NCBI GenBank assembly: GCA_031288185.1
Contig: JAITRZ010000035.1
Location: forward strand, 1-48,633
Direction of reading: 5' to 3'
DNA length: 48,633 nt
Source of the DNA: Coriobacteriales bacterium
GTDB taxonomy: Bacteria; Actinomycetota; Coriobacteriia; Coriobacteriales; UBA8131
The notes below the pieces were generated by a model. It did no database searches and was not told the DNA's origin. It worked only from the letters and a program-made list of their open reading frames with translations. Of this stretch, positions 9,089 to 16,277 are shown piece after piece. How positions within the stretch are numbered: position 1 is the first letter of the stretch; each line of letters starts with the position of its first letter. The translations under genes and the position numbers were made by a program.

Positions 9089-10609
9089 ATGAACACATCA
9101 AGCGCGCGACAATTGACTTTATTTGATATAAAATCTGACAATTTTAACTGGAAGGTAGAGCGGTTTTCTGCAAATGCCCTGTGTGAAGAATCTGCAAGGC
9201 AGGCTCTAGAAGATAAATACATGGGCATTACGGAAATCACTGACATATTTAACCGGCAGTCTGTCAGCTATCAATTAAGCAAAAGGGATTGCCTCCATCG
9301 TTGGTTAAAGTACAAAGAAGGATTTTCTGCTAACTTAGTAGAAACGCTATTCGAGGAGATGGAAATAGGCAAGGGGGAGAGGGTGCTTGACCCATTCCTT
9401 GGTTCAGGAACAACTGCGCTGGTGGCTCAAATGCAAGGAATCAACAGTATTGGTTTTGATATCATGCCAACGACAGCAGTCGCATTGTTTGCAAAGGGCA
9501 ATATTCTGCGCTATAACGTACAGGAATTGCACAGATTGGCTGATTTCATTTCTGGCTTAAATCGACCAGCCAGCTACAAAAAAAGGGTGAAAAGCATAGC
9601 CATTACTCACCATGCTTATCCCGACCAAACTGAGCGAGACATTCCGTTTTACACAGAGCAAATTGCGCATTCTTCGTTCTCTGATGAAGCCAAGGGGCTT
9701 GCACGTCTTTGTCTGCTAAACTCACTGGAAAGATTGAGCTATACATCCAAAGACGGTCAATACTTACGGTGGGCCGTTAACTCAAAAAGGGTAATGGAAG
9801 CAAATGCGTGCCGGATAGCGGCAGGACGTGAACCGTTGAAGGCGAAACTTGACAAGGGCGATTTACCATCGGTAAACCAGGTTTTAACTGGGGAAATAAA
9901 CAAAGCCATTGATGATATTGTCTACCTGCAGGCAAGCATGCATAATCTATCTGAAAGCACTGAAATGGTTTTTAAGCAAGGTAGCGCGCTTGTCGAATTG
10001 CCGTTGTTGCGCAAAGATACAATCAGTGGCGTTGTCACTTCACCGCCCTACTGTAACAGATACGACTACACACGTATCTACGCACTAGAATTAGCGTTTT
10101 TGGGCATGGGGGAAGATGAGATCAGGAGGACACGGCAAGACTTACTATCCTGCACGGTTGAAAACAGGACAAAGCTCGATTTCCTGCATGACTACTATAA
10201 TTCTATGGGCAGAATGGTTGACTTTAACCGGGTGAAACGCGTGATAAAAGAAAATGCGGCATTATCAGAGGTAGTGTCAGCATTAAAAATCAGGAATGAT
10301 AATGGCGACATTAACAATAAAGGCATCTTAAAAATGGTAAAGGGCTACTTTGAGGAATTAGCCTTTGTCTATTATGAGCTGTTCAGGGTGTGCAAGAAGG
10401 GCGCAAAGGTTGCTTTTGTCAACGATAATGTCCGTTATGCCGGCGAAGTTATCCCCGTTGATTTTATATCAACTGAGTTAGCCGCACAATTTGGCTTTAC
10501 CCCACTAAAGGTGTACTCACTCAAGCAGCAAAAGGGAAACAGTAGTCAACAGATGGCGAAATTTGGACGCGTGCCCTTAAGAAAGAGCATAACGCTGTGG
10601 GAAAAATAG
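9089..10609 (+). CDS. DNA methyltransferase of the type II module (probable N4-cytosine)
   Basis: It would protect the host sites from the upstream endonuclease. SAM-binding motif I is VLDPFLGSGTTALVAQMQG (residues ~100-118) and catalytic motif IV is VTSPPYCNRYDYT (~310). The TSPPY form is typical of N4-cytosine enzymes, although adenine-N6 methylation is possible. With motif I first, the order fits the amino-methyltransferases with N-terminal SAM binding. The 506 residues leave a large region between the motifs for target recognition. AAGGAG lies 12 bases before the ATG. Composition is as AT-rich as the endonuclease gene. Confidence 0.88.
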   Translation: MNTSSARQLTLFDIKSDNFNWKVERFSANALCEESARQALEDKYMGITEITDIFNRQSVSYQLSKRDCLHRWLKYKEGFSANLVETLFEEMEIGKGERVLDPFLGSGTTALVAQMQGINSIGFDIMPTTAVALFAKGNILRYNVQELHRLADFISGLNRPASYKKRVKSIAITHHAYPDQTERDIPFYTEQIAHSSFSDEAKGLARLCLLNSLERLSYTSKDGQYLRWAVNSKRVMEANACRIAAGREPLKAKLDKGDLPSVNQVLTGEINKAIDDIVYLQASMHNLSESTEMVFKQGSALVELPLLRKDTISGVVTSPPYCNRYDYTRIYALELAFLGMGEDEIRRTRQDLLSCTVENRTKLDFLHDYYNSMGRMVDFNRVKRVIKENAALSEVVSALKIRNDNGDINNKGILKMVKGYFEELAFVYYELFRVCKKGAKVAFVNDNVRYAGEVIPVDFISTELAAQFGFTPLKVYSLKQQKGNSSQQMAKFGRVPLRKSITLWEK

Positions 10610-10636
10610 AACTGAGCAGTTATGCAGCTGTGTGTT

Positions 10637-10647
10637 AGTTGATGGGT
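10637..10647. repeat. Right 11-bp inverted repeat flanking the restriction-modification module
   Basis: AGTTGATGGGT is the reverse complement of 8028-8038 and lies 28 bp past the methyltransferase stop. Confidence 0.5.
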
Positions 10648-10651
10648 AATA

Positions 10652-10684
10652 CCATCTCCTTGCAGATGGCGGCTTTGTCTTTTA
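10652..10684 (+). terminator. Probable terminator of the restriction-modification operon
   Basis: Stem CCATCT/AGATGG with a six-base loop is followed by CGGCTTTGTCTTTT. It lies about 45 bp after the methyltransferase stop. The stem is short, so confidence is moderate. Confidence 0.45.
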
Positions 10685-10761
10685 ATAAATGCAACGGCAC
10701 GTTGTGCAAATATTCCTTGGTGCCCGTCCGCTTCCCACACCTCTTTGCAGCACCAAAAGAA

Positions 10762-10785
10762 AAGAGGCGGCCCGGGCCGCCTCTT
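10762..10785 (-). terminator. Strong palindromic terminator for the alpha/beta hydrolase gene
   Basis: A perfect 24-bp palindrome with half-site AAGAGGCGGCCC. Leftwards it is followed by CTTTTGG, giving a T-rich tail for the minus-strand gene ending at 10863. A related sequence (GGCGGC...GGCCGCC) lies at about 10836-10858, so the terminator region seems duplicated. Confidence 0.65.
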
Positions 10786-10862
10786 GTGTTTATAGATACT
10801 CCCATGCCAAACGTAGCGTTTCTGGCGCTTCTGGGCGGCACGGGCCGGGCCGCCTCTTGCGC

Positions 10863-11774
10863 TCACAGATACACGGCAAAGAAATCCAGTGTGGGCTCAA
10901 TAGTTTGGTTGTAGTAACCCATGGCGTGGGCAGATCCGGGTATGATGGTTGACCAGAACGGACGACGGGCGGCAGTAGCGGCCTGAGCCATCGACAACAA
11001 TTCGCCTATCGGCACCAGTTCATCAGTGGAATTGGCCAGAAACAGCGGCCCAGTTTGGGCATCGACGCGATTGATAACAGTCGCCTCATGTAACAGCGTC
11101 AGATCGCCATCCAGCAGATTGATGACAAGCCATTTGTAGTAGGCATCATTAGGGCCACCCTGATCAATGCTGGCACTGGGCGCGTTATCGTCAATAATGG
11201 CACGCTTGGGTATGGTGTCCAAATGTGACTTCATAAAGCCCTCTAAATCAAGCAATCCTGACCAAGAAGCTGCCGGAATACCCACCCTGACAGCCAGTTC
11301 TACCGACAGATTGCCCCCGGATGATGAGCCAAAGGCACCGATACGCTGGCCATTAAAACCGGGACGATCCAGGGCCTTGAGCCATTGATACACAGACAGC
11401 ATATCATCTACCTGCGCGGGATAAGTGGCCTTGTCAAGCCCGTCGGCCAGTCGATAATCCGGCGCCACAACCAGGTATCCGGCCTGCGCAAAGCGCGTAG
11501 CCATTCGTTCTTCTTTAAGGCGGCTTCCCTGCACCCAACCGCCACCGTGAATGTCGATGATAGCGGCGCCATTGGGAGTGGACGGCTGGTACAGATCCAA
11601 AACCTGAAATGGATCATTGCCATACGCAAATGTTTCGCGCTCAATATGCGTAGTACCAACAGAGGTGTCGCTGGTAAGGCCGGAGTTAGCTGCGGAGGCA
11701 GACGTGACACGCGCGGTGGTGGCATTGGAGTTGGTAGCGCCGGAATTGGTGGCGCTGGAGTCAGAAGTATTCAT
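10863..11774 (-). CDS. Alpha/beta hydrolase, carboxylesterase of the HSL-like type
   Basis: Predicted esterase/lipase. The oxyanion-hole motif HGGGW, the nucleophile elbow GSSSGG and a likely catalytic Asp (STDELVP) and His (GSAHAMGY) occur in the expected order. The ATG at 11774 is preceded by GGGGGAAACC. The first ~45 residues are a Ser/Thr/Asn/Ala low-complexity tail with repeats (SGATNSNAT) and no signal peptide, another example of the extensions seen in this window. Substrate is unknown. It is a single gene between two terminator-like regions; no functional link to its neighbours is evident. Confidence 0.85.
   Translation of the reverse strand: MNTSDSSATNSGATNSNATTARVTSASAANSGLTSDTSVGTTHIERETFAYGNDPFQVLDLYQPSTPNGAAIIDIHGGGWVQGSRLKEERMATRFAQAGYLVVAPDYRLADGLDKATYPAQVDDMLSVYQWLKALDRPGFNGQRIGAFGSSSGGNLSVELAVRVGIPAASWSGLLDLEGFMKSHLDTIPKRAIIDDNAPSASIDQGGPNDAYYKWLVINLLDGDLTLLHEATVINRVDAQTGPLFLANSTDELVPIGELLSMAQAATAARRPFWSTIIPGSAHAMGYYNQTIEPTLDFFAVYL
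11171..11206. repeat. 36-bp exact repeat, copy inside the hydrolase gene
   Basis: These 36 bases, coding for part of RAIIDDNAPSA in the hydrolase, recur exactly at 29785-29820 in the hisZ-hisG spacer, in the same orientation. Confidence 0.9.
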
Positions 11775-11984
11775 GGTTTCCCCCACTTCGGTAAAACAAT
11801 ACTAGAGCGATGGTATCACAAACCGTCCCCGTTCAACCATACGGCGAACAACGCGTGCCTAACGCGTGCCCAAACGGTGGCAACCTGTGCGCGCCCGTGT
11901 GTTGGACGGCCCGTGTCATGGGCGCGCATATCCAAAGTCTTGGGTAGCAGCCTGAGCGCGCTGGCATGGTGTTTTTGGGCAGCC

Positions 11985-13211
11985 CTACCCCACGCTTTGC
12001 AGCGCCTGGGCCAGATCAGCTTGCAAGTCAGCAGGGTGTTCAATACCAACGCTCAGACGCAGCAGTTGATCGCTGATGCCCATGTGGGCGCGCAGGGCAG
12101 GCGGAACAGAAGCGTGGGTCATAGTGGCGGGATGGCAAAGCAACGACTCCACCGCTCCCAGACTTTCGGCCAGTTTAATCAGATGAAGATGGCGGGCCAG
12201 TTGTTGGGCCTCAATGTCAGGTATCACCTCAAAGGATACCAGGGCTCCGTAACCGGCGGCCTGGCGAGTTTGTAGGTCGTAACCGGGATGGTTGGGCAAA
12301 CCCGGATAGAATACCCGGCAAACCTGGGGTTGTCTATCCAGCCAGAAGGCCAGTTGCGCGGCGCTGGCGCTGGCTCGCTCCAGGCGCAGGCTCAGGGTCT
12401 TGATGCCTCGCAGCAGCAGAAAAGAATCCAGCGGCGAGAGCACGGCACCGGTTGAATACTGGAGAAAATGCAGCTTCTTAGCCAAGGCCGGATCAACCAC
12501 CGCTGTCAGGCCAGCCAGTACGTCGCTGTGGCCGCCCAGATATTTGGTAGCGCTGTGTAACACTATGTCTGCCCCCAGTTTTAATGGTCTTTGCAAACAA
12601 GGTGTCATAAAAGTGTTATCAACAATGGCTAAAGCACCACTGTCGTGGGCAAGATGCGCCAACTGGGCAATATCCACAACCGTCAATAAAGGATTGGTGG
12701 GGCTTTCAAACAACAGTGCCTTTACCCCGCCCCCGCCACTGCGCAGTGCCGCCTCAACAGCCGCAAGGTCAGTAAAGTCAATAATATGATAGATAAGGCC
12801 AAAGCGTTTGAAATAGCGCTCTAGCACCCGGTAGGTGCCACCGTAGACATTGTTGGGAATCAGTATCTGGTCTCCAGGAGAGAACAGTCCCAGCACAGCG
12901 GTAACAGCGGCCATGCCGGATCCAAAAGCGTAGCCATAACGCACGCCTTCCAGTGCCGCTATCTGGTCTTCAAGCACCTGTCGCGTGGGATTGCCACCAC
13001 GAGCATAGTCATAGCGCAACGGCTGGCCACAGGAGAGCTGCTCAAAGGTGGTAGTGAGGTGAACAGGCACAACCACATCACCAAACGCCGGATCACCGTC
13101 GCCCGGTGGATGCACCAGTAGTGATTCCAGGCGCAGGGGCTGTGTCGTGGAAAATGACGATGGCACCCTGCTCTCATCGGGCTCCTGGGGTGTTTGTGCT
13201 TGATGTATCAC
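11985..13211 (-). CDS. Cystathionine gamma-synthase/lyase-family PLP enzyme
   Basis: PLP enzyme of the Cys/Met metabolism family, joining or splitting sulfur-carbon bonds on homoserine esters or cystathionine. Landmarks are YDYARGGNPTRQVLE (PLP phosphate site), VDNTFMTPC and HSATKYLGGHSDVLAG with the Schiff-base Lys. The family covers gamma-synthase (metB), beta-lyase (metC) and gamma-lyase, which sequence reading cannot separate. I chose the GTG at 13211 because AAAGGAGT lies five bases upstream; the frame extends to 13343 without homology. The 408-residue length is normal. It is divergent from the nitrogenase-like operon with a 0.5-kb shared spacer, which suggests a link through thiol assimilation. 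Confidence 0.88.
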   Translation of the reverse strand: MIHQAQTPQEPDESRVPSSFSTTQPLRLESLLVHPPGDGDPAFGDVVVPVHLTTTFEQLSCGQPLRYDYARGGNPTRQVLEDQIAALEGVRYGYAFGSGMAAVTAVLGLFSPGDQILIPNNVYGGTYRVLERYFKRFGLIYHIIDFTDLAAVEAALRSGGGGVKALLFESPTNPLLTVVDIAQLAHLAHDSGALAIVDNTFMTPCLQRPLKLGADIVLHSATKYLGGHSDVLAGLTAVVDPALAKKLHFLQYSTGAVLSPLDSFLLLRGIKTLSLRLERASASAAQLAFWLDRQPQVCRVFYPGLPNHPGYDLQTRQAAGYGALVSFEVIPDIEAQQLARHLHLIKLAESLGAVESLLCHPATMTHASVPPALRAHMGISDQLLRLSVGIEHPADLQADLAQALQSVG

Positions 13212-13522
13212 GGTAACTCCTTTGATGGGAAGAGCCTTCTCTATCAGCTTGCCGTGAAGCGTTTCACTCACGGCAACGGTAAGGACGGGCTTCACCTGTC
13301 GCCTTTCCTGCGGCCCCTGAACATAAGCGAAGTGGCGGTTCAAAGAAGCGGTTCAAGAGGCCATGCGGTTGCCAACGTACACCTTCTCCGTCCTAAAACA
13401 ACCGCACTTGAAATAAAACCTTGCAAACTTATTGGTTTAGTATACAATAGCAGAGAAGTTCATGCTAACGGCGCATGAACAGGCGATACATTACCAACAC
13501 CAACACAGACAGGAGCGGTGAC
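13212..13522. other. Divergent control region before the nitrogenase-like operon
   Basis: It holds the promoter at 13421-13448 and a perfect 7-bp stem (GTTCATG/CATGAAC, 13458-13480). I recognise no known riboswitch consensus. The start of the divergent PLP enzyme and its Shine-Dalgarno sequence lie at its left end. Confidence 0.5.
13421..13448 (+). promoter_or_regulatory. Sigma-A-type promoter of the nitrogenase-like operon
   Basis: TTGCAA (13421-13426), a 16-bp spacer and TACAAT (13443-13448). TAGTATACA overlaps the -10 box (13438-13446) and recurs in the metY promoter region near 47378-47386, so it could be a shared operator. No sigma-54 element was noticed. Confidence 0.55.
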
Positions 13523-13666
13523 GTGTTAGGCCAGATAGTAATTAGCGCGTATAAACTGGGCGGCGCTCGTGTGCGCTGTCGCAACCACGGCTTGATGCCC
13601 TGGCGACATAACGGCCGCAGACCCTTACCACGGGGTGTCTTTCCCTTGCAAAGACCCCCGCACTAA
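13523..13666 (+). CDS. Possible 47-codon leader peptide upstream of the NifH-like gene
   Basis: A GTG start at 13523 has AGGAG seven bases upstream and opens a 47-codon frame ending with TAA at 13664-13666, 28 bp before the terminator stem. The product is rich in Arg and Pro (CRNHGLMPWRHNGRRPLPRG near its middle) and has no family I recognise. Its codons cover the hairpin at 13631-13660, so ribosome movement could alter RNA folding before the terminator. It may instead be a chance frame; evidence is the good ribosome-binding site and the position. Confidence 0.35.
   Translation: MLGQIVISAYKLGGARVRCRNHGLMPWRHNGRRPLPRGVFPLQRPPH
13631..13660 (+). promoter_or_regulatory. Leader hairpin before the attenuator
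   Basis: CGGGG-T-GTCTTT pairs with AAAGAC-CCCC-G around a seven-base loop, with one bulged T. It and the two bases before it (CCACGGGG, 13628-13635) repeat the 5' arm of the terminator (CCACGGG, 13695-13701), so both could compete for the same 3' arm. Confidence 0.5.
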
Positions 13667-13693
13667 CAGTTACCACGCTACAACGGAAACGCG

Positions 13694-13720
13694 GCCACGG
13701 GAGATACCCGTGGCTTTTTT
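13694..13720 (+). terminator. Intrinsic terminator directly before the NifH-like start (attenuator candidate)
   Basis: GCCACGGG/CCCGTGGC, a perfect 8-bp stem with an AGATA loop, is followed at once by TTTTTT. Its tail ends 15 bases before the GTG start of the NifH-like gene. Downstream of a promoter and a possible leader peptide, this is the layout of transcription attenuation. Confidence 0.8.
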
Positions 13721-13735
13721 ATGAAGGGAACACAC

Positions 13736-14614
13736 GTGTCAAAACAACCTAAACAAATCGCAATATACGGCAAAGGTGGCATTGGAAAGTCCACGACCAC
13801 CTCCAACATCAGCGCCGCCTTAAGCGATATGGGCTACCGGGTCATGCAATTTGGCTGTGATCCCAAGGCTGACAGCACCAATACCCTGCGCGATGGTGCC
13901 TCTATTCCTACCATCTTGGATCTGCTGCGTGAAAAGAAGAAGGTAGACGCCCACGAGGCCATCTTTACCGGCTACAACAACATATACTGCGTAGAGGCGG
14001 GCGGTCCGGCGCCGGGTGTTGGCTGTGCCGGTCGCGGTATCATCACCGCTGTTCAACTGCTTAAACAGCAACGCGTTTTTGAAGAACTGGACCTTGACTA
14101 CGTTATCTATGATGTGTTGGGTGATGTGGTATGCGGCGGCTTTGCGGTACCCATTCGTGAGGGCATCGCGCAGCATGTCTTTACCGTAACCAGCGCAGAT
14201 TTCATGGCTATTTACGCCGCTAACAATCTCTTTAAGGGCATCCAGAAGTATAGCAACGCCGGCGGTGCCCTGCTTGGCGGGGTCATCGCTAACAGCATGG
14301 TACATCCCTACCAAAGCGAGATAGTGGACGATTTTGTGAGGCGCACCCATACCCAGGTCATGCAGTACGTACCGCGTTCCATCACGGTAACGCAAAGCGA
14401 GTTGGGAGGCAAAACCACTATAGAGGCGTCTCCCCAAAGTACCCAGGCTGCTATCTATCGCCAGTTGGCGCGACGCATTGATGAGCACCATCAGTCTGCG
14501 GTGCCTCATCCGCTTGAACCAAGCGAACTGAGGGATTGGGCGGCCAGTTGGGCTGATACCCTGGTAGCCATCGAGAGTGGCGAGGTGCGAGAGGCGGTGG
14601 GAGCCGGTATCTAG
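13736..14614 (+). CDS. NifH-like nitrogenase reductase (Fe protein)
   Basis: Homodimeric [4Fe-4S] ATPase that passes electrons to a NifDK-like partner. Counting from the GTG at 13736: P-loop GKGGIGKST (12-20), switch [11 protein letters not shown] (42-51), cluster ligands Cys97 (GVGCAGRG, with the Arg100 that is ADP-ribosylated in some NifH) and Cys133 (DVVCGGFA). AAGGGA six bases before this GTG decides the start; an ATG at 13721 sits on the terminator tail without a site. At 292 residues it has normal NifH length. Family identity is certain. Which NifDK-like enzyme it serves follows from the genes downstream, where a methylthio-alkane-reductase-like role is my best inference over N2 fixation. 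Confidence 0.93.
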   Translation: MSKQPKQIAIYGKGGIGKSTTTSNISAALSDMGYRVMQFGCDPKADSTNTLRDGASIPTILDLLREKKKVDAHEAIFTGYNNIYCVEAGGPAPGVGCAGRGIITAVQLLKQQRVFEELDLDYVIYDVLGDVVCGGFAVPIREGIAQHVFTVTSADFMAIYAANNLFKGIQKYSNAGGALLGGVIANSMVHPYQSEIVDDFVRRTHTQVMQYVPRSITVTQSELGGKTTIEASPQSTQAAIYRQLARRIDEHHQSAVPHPLEPSELRDWAASWADTLVAIESGEVREAVGAGI

Positions 14615-14676
14615 CAACGGCTTTGCGGCAATCTTCTGCAGCCAGAAAGCGCAGGCATCCCCCGGCCCGCCCGCCC

Positions 14677-14717
14677 CTGTTGCACCGCCTGGATCACTCA
14701 CGCTGTTGCACCGCCTG
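14677..14717. repeat. 15-bp direct repeat in the H-D spacer
   Basis: CTGTTGCACCGCCTG occurs at 14677-14691 and 14703-14717. The 193-bp spacer between the NifH-like and NifD-like genes holds no gene or terminator that I can support. Confidence 0.8.
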
Positions 14718-14807
14718 ATTGCCCACCCCTGTCACCGCGCTTGCTTTGCCCATTCTTGCTCCACCGCCTTATTTGCTTATTGATAAGTCAATAAGAAAGG
14801 AAGCCCT

Positions 14808-16277
14808 ATGCCTGAAGTTAACCTGCACGCGTCTGCCGTTGCGGTGCGTGAGATCCGCCTGAACACGATAACCGGTTTTACCGGCAAAGCCACCGAGCTT
14901 CTGGCCCAGCAGCGTTGCGGCGGCCTTGTCGATCAGCCACGCAGCTTTACCCAGTGCCTGGGTTGCTCTACCAGCAACGCCGCCTGTATGGTCACTCTGG
15001 TTCAGGACGGTGTGGTTATCAGCCACGGCCCGGTGGGCTGTAGTTCATGCCTCCATGAATTTGCGTTTACCTACCGGGTTAACGCTCCGTTGCGCGGCAT
15101 CTCGCACGCCAGCCAACGTCACATCTACTCCACCAACCTAAGCGAGGAGGACACGGTTTTTGGCGGCAATCAAAAGTTGGCCGATACCATCCGGGCCGTT
15201 GCCAGTCGCGATGATCCCCGCGTTATCTTTATTATCACCACCTGTGCCAGCGGCATCATCGGCGACGATGTTGAGGGCATCGCTGATCAGGCAGAAGAGG
15301 AGCTTGGCATTCCGGTGGTGGCAATCTTCTGCGAGGGCTTTCGCTCTAAGGTCTGGACCAGCGGCTTTGATGCCGGCTATCACGGCATTGCCCGCAAACT
15401 GGTGCGCCCACCACGCCAGAAGCGCCCCATTATCAACGTTATCAACTTTTGGGGCAGCGACATATTTAGCCGCTGGTTTAAGCGTTTTGATGTTACACCC
15501 AACTTTATTACACCGTATGCTACCGCCGAGTCATTGTCCTACTCAAGTGAGGCCCTGGCCAGCGTTCAGGCATGCACAACCCTGGGGTCATATCTCAGCG
15601 GCGCCCTGGAGCAGCACTATGGGGTGCCCGCGCTTAGGGCAGCGCCGCCCTACGGTGTGGCCGCCACTGATCGCTGGCTGCGCGCGCTGGGAGCGCTCCT
15701 GGGCAAGCCAGAGGTAGCAGAGGCAATTATCGCTGATGACCACGAGCAATTTCTGCCACAGGTGCATGAGCTACGTGCCCGCCTCAAGGGTCGCAGCGCT
15801 TATGTGACCGCTGGGGCCGGCCACGGCCACTCGCTGCTCGCGGTGCTGGCTGAACTAGGCATCAGGGCTCAAGGTGCGTCTTTGTTTCACCATGATCCCG
15901 TCAACGATTTTGACAATGAAGACGCTGATGCCCTGGTTGCGATGGTTCATGACTATGGCGACGTACCCAACCTGAGCATCTGCAACAAACAGGAGTTTGA
16001 GCTCGTCAATGTGCTCAATCGTATCCGTCCCGACATCCTGTTGGCCCGCCACGGAGGCATGACCCTCTGGGGAGCCAAGTTGGGTATCCCCAGCTTGCTT
16101 ATTGGTGATGAACACTTTGGCATGGGATATGAGGGGCTGGTCAACTATGGCGAGGCTATCTTGGAAAGCGTCGAAAACGACGAGTTTGTTAAAAACCTGT
16201 CCCGTCATTCTGTTAATCCATATAGCAAATGGTGGCTTGAGCAGCCACCCTACGCCTTTTTAGGAGATGACACATGA
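14808..16277 (+). CDS. NifD-like catalytic subunit of a nitrogenase-family reductase
   Basis: Alpha subunit of a nitrogenase-type component 1. P-cluster-type cysteines are present: Cys50/Cys53 (CLGC), Cys78 (SHGPVGC) and Cys146 (TTCASGIIGDD). Cys256 (VQACTTLGSYLSGAL) matches the single cysteine that holds the FeMo-type cofactor in NifD. The second cofactor ligand, His442 of NifD, is less clear: His436 lies three residues before the aligned position in DEHFGMGYEGL. Near NifD Gln191/His195 the sequence reads CEGFRSKVWTSGFDAGYHG, unlike the GVSQSLGHH of N2-fixing enzymes. AAAGGAAG precedes the ATG. Its stop overlaps the NifK-like start by 4 bp. A nitrogenase-like reductase other than N2-fixing nitrogenase is likely. 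Confidence 0.9.
   Translation: MPEVNLHASAVAVREIRLNTITGFTGKATELLAQQRCGGLVDQPRSFTQCLGCSTSNAACMVTLVQDGVVISHGPVGCSSCLHEFAFTYRVNAPLRGISHASQRHIYSTNLSEEDTVFGGNQKLADTIRAVASRDDPRVIFIITTCASGIIGDDVEGIADQAEEELGIPVVAIFCEGFRSKVWTSGFDAGYHGIARKLVRPPRQKRPIINVINFWGSDIFSRWFKRFDVTPNFITPYATAESLSYSSEALASVQACTTLGSYLSGALEQHYGVPALRAAPPYGVAATDRWLRALGALLGKPEVAEAIIADDHEQFLPQVHELRARLKGRSAYVTAGAGHGHSLLAVLAELGIRAQGASLFHHDPVNDFDNEDADALVAMVHDYGDVPNLSICNKQEFELVNVLNRIRPDILLARHGGMTLWGAKLGIPSLLIGDEHFGMGYEGLVNYGEAILESVENDEFVKNLSRHSVNPYSKWWLEQPPYAFLGDDT

Noticed and set aside
11385-12275. 296-codon plus-strand frame opposite the hydrolase and the PLP enzyme
   Set aside because: It is antisense to two well-supported genes and shows no family motif; long shadow frames are common in this composition.
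13440-13720. SAM-type or Moco riboswitch in the nitrogenase-like leader
   Set aside because: I could not match the conserved cores of either class by eye, so only a generic attenuator is reported.
13721-13735. ATG at 13721 as the NifH-like start
   Set aside because: It begins directly on the terminator U-tract and has no ribosome site, whereas the GTG at 13736 has AAGGGA at good spacing and gives the standard NifH N-terminus.
13820-14701. 293-codon minus-strand frame opposite the NifH-like gene
   Set aside because: It is antisense to a gene with clear catalytic motifs and has no recognisable domain.
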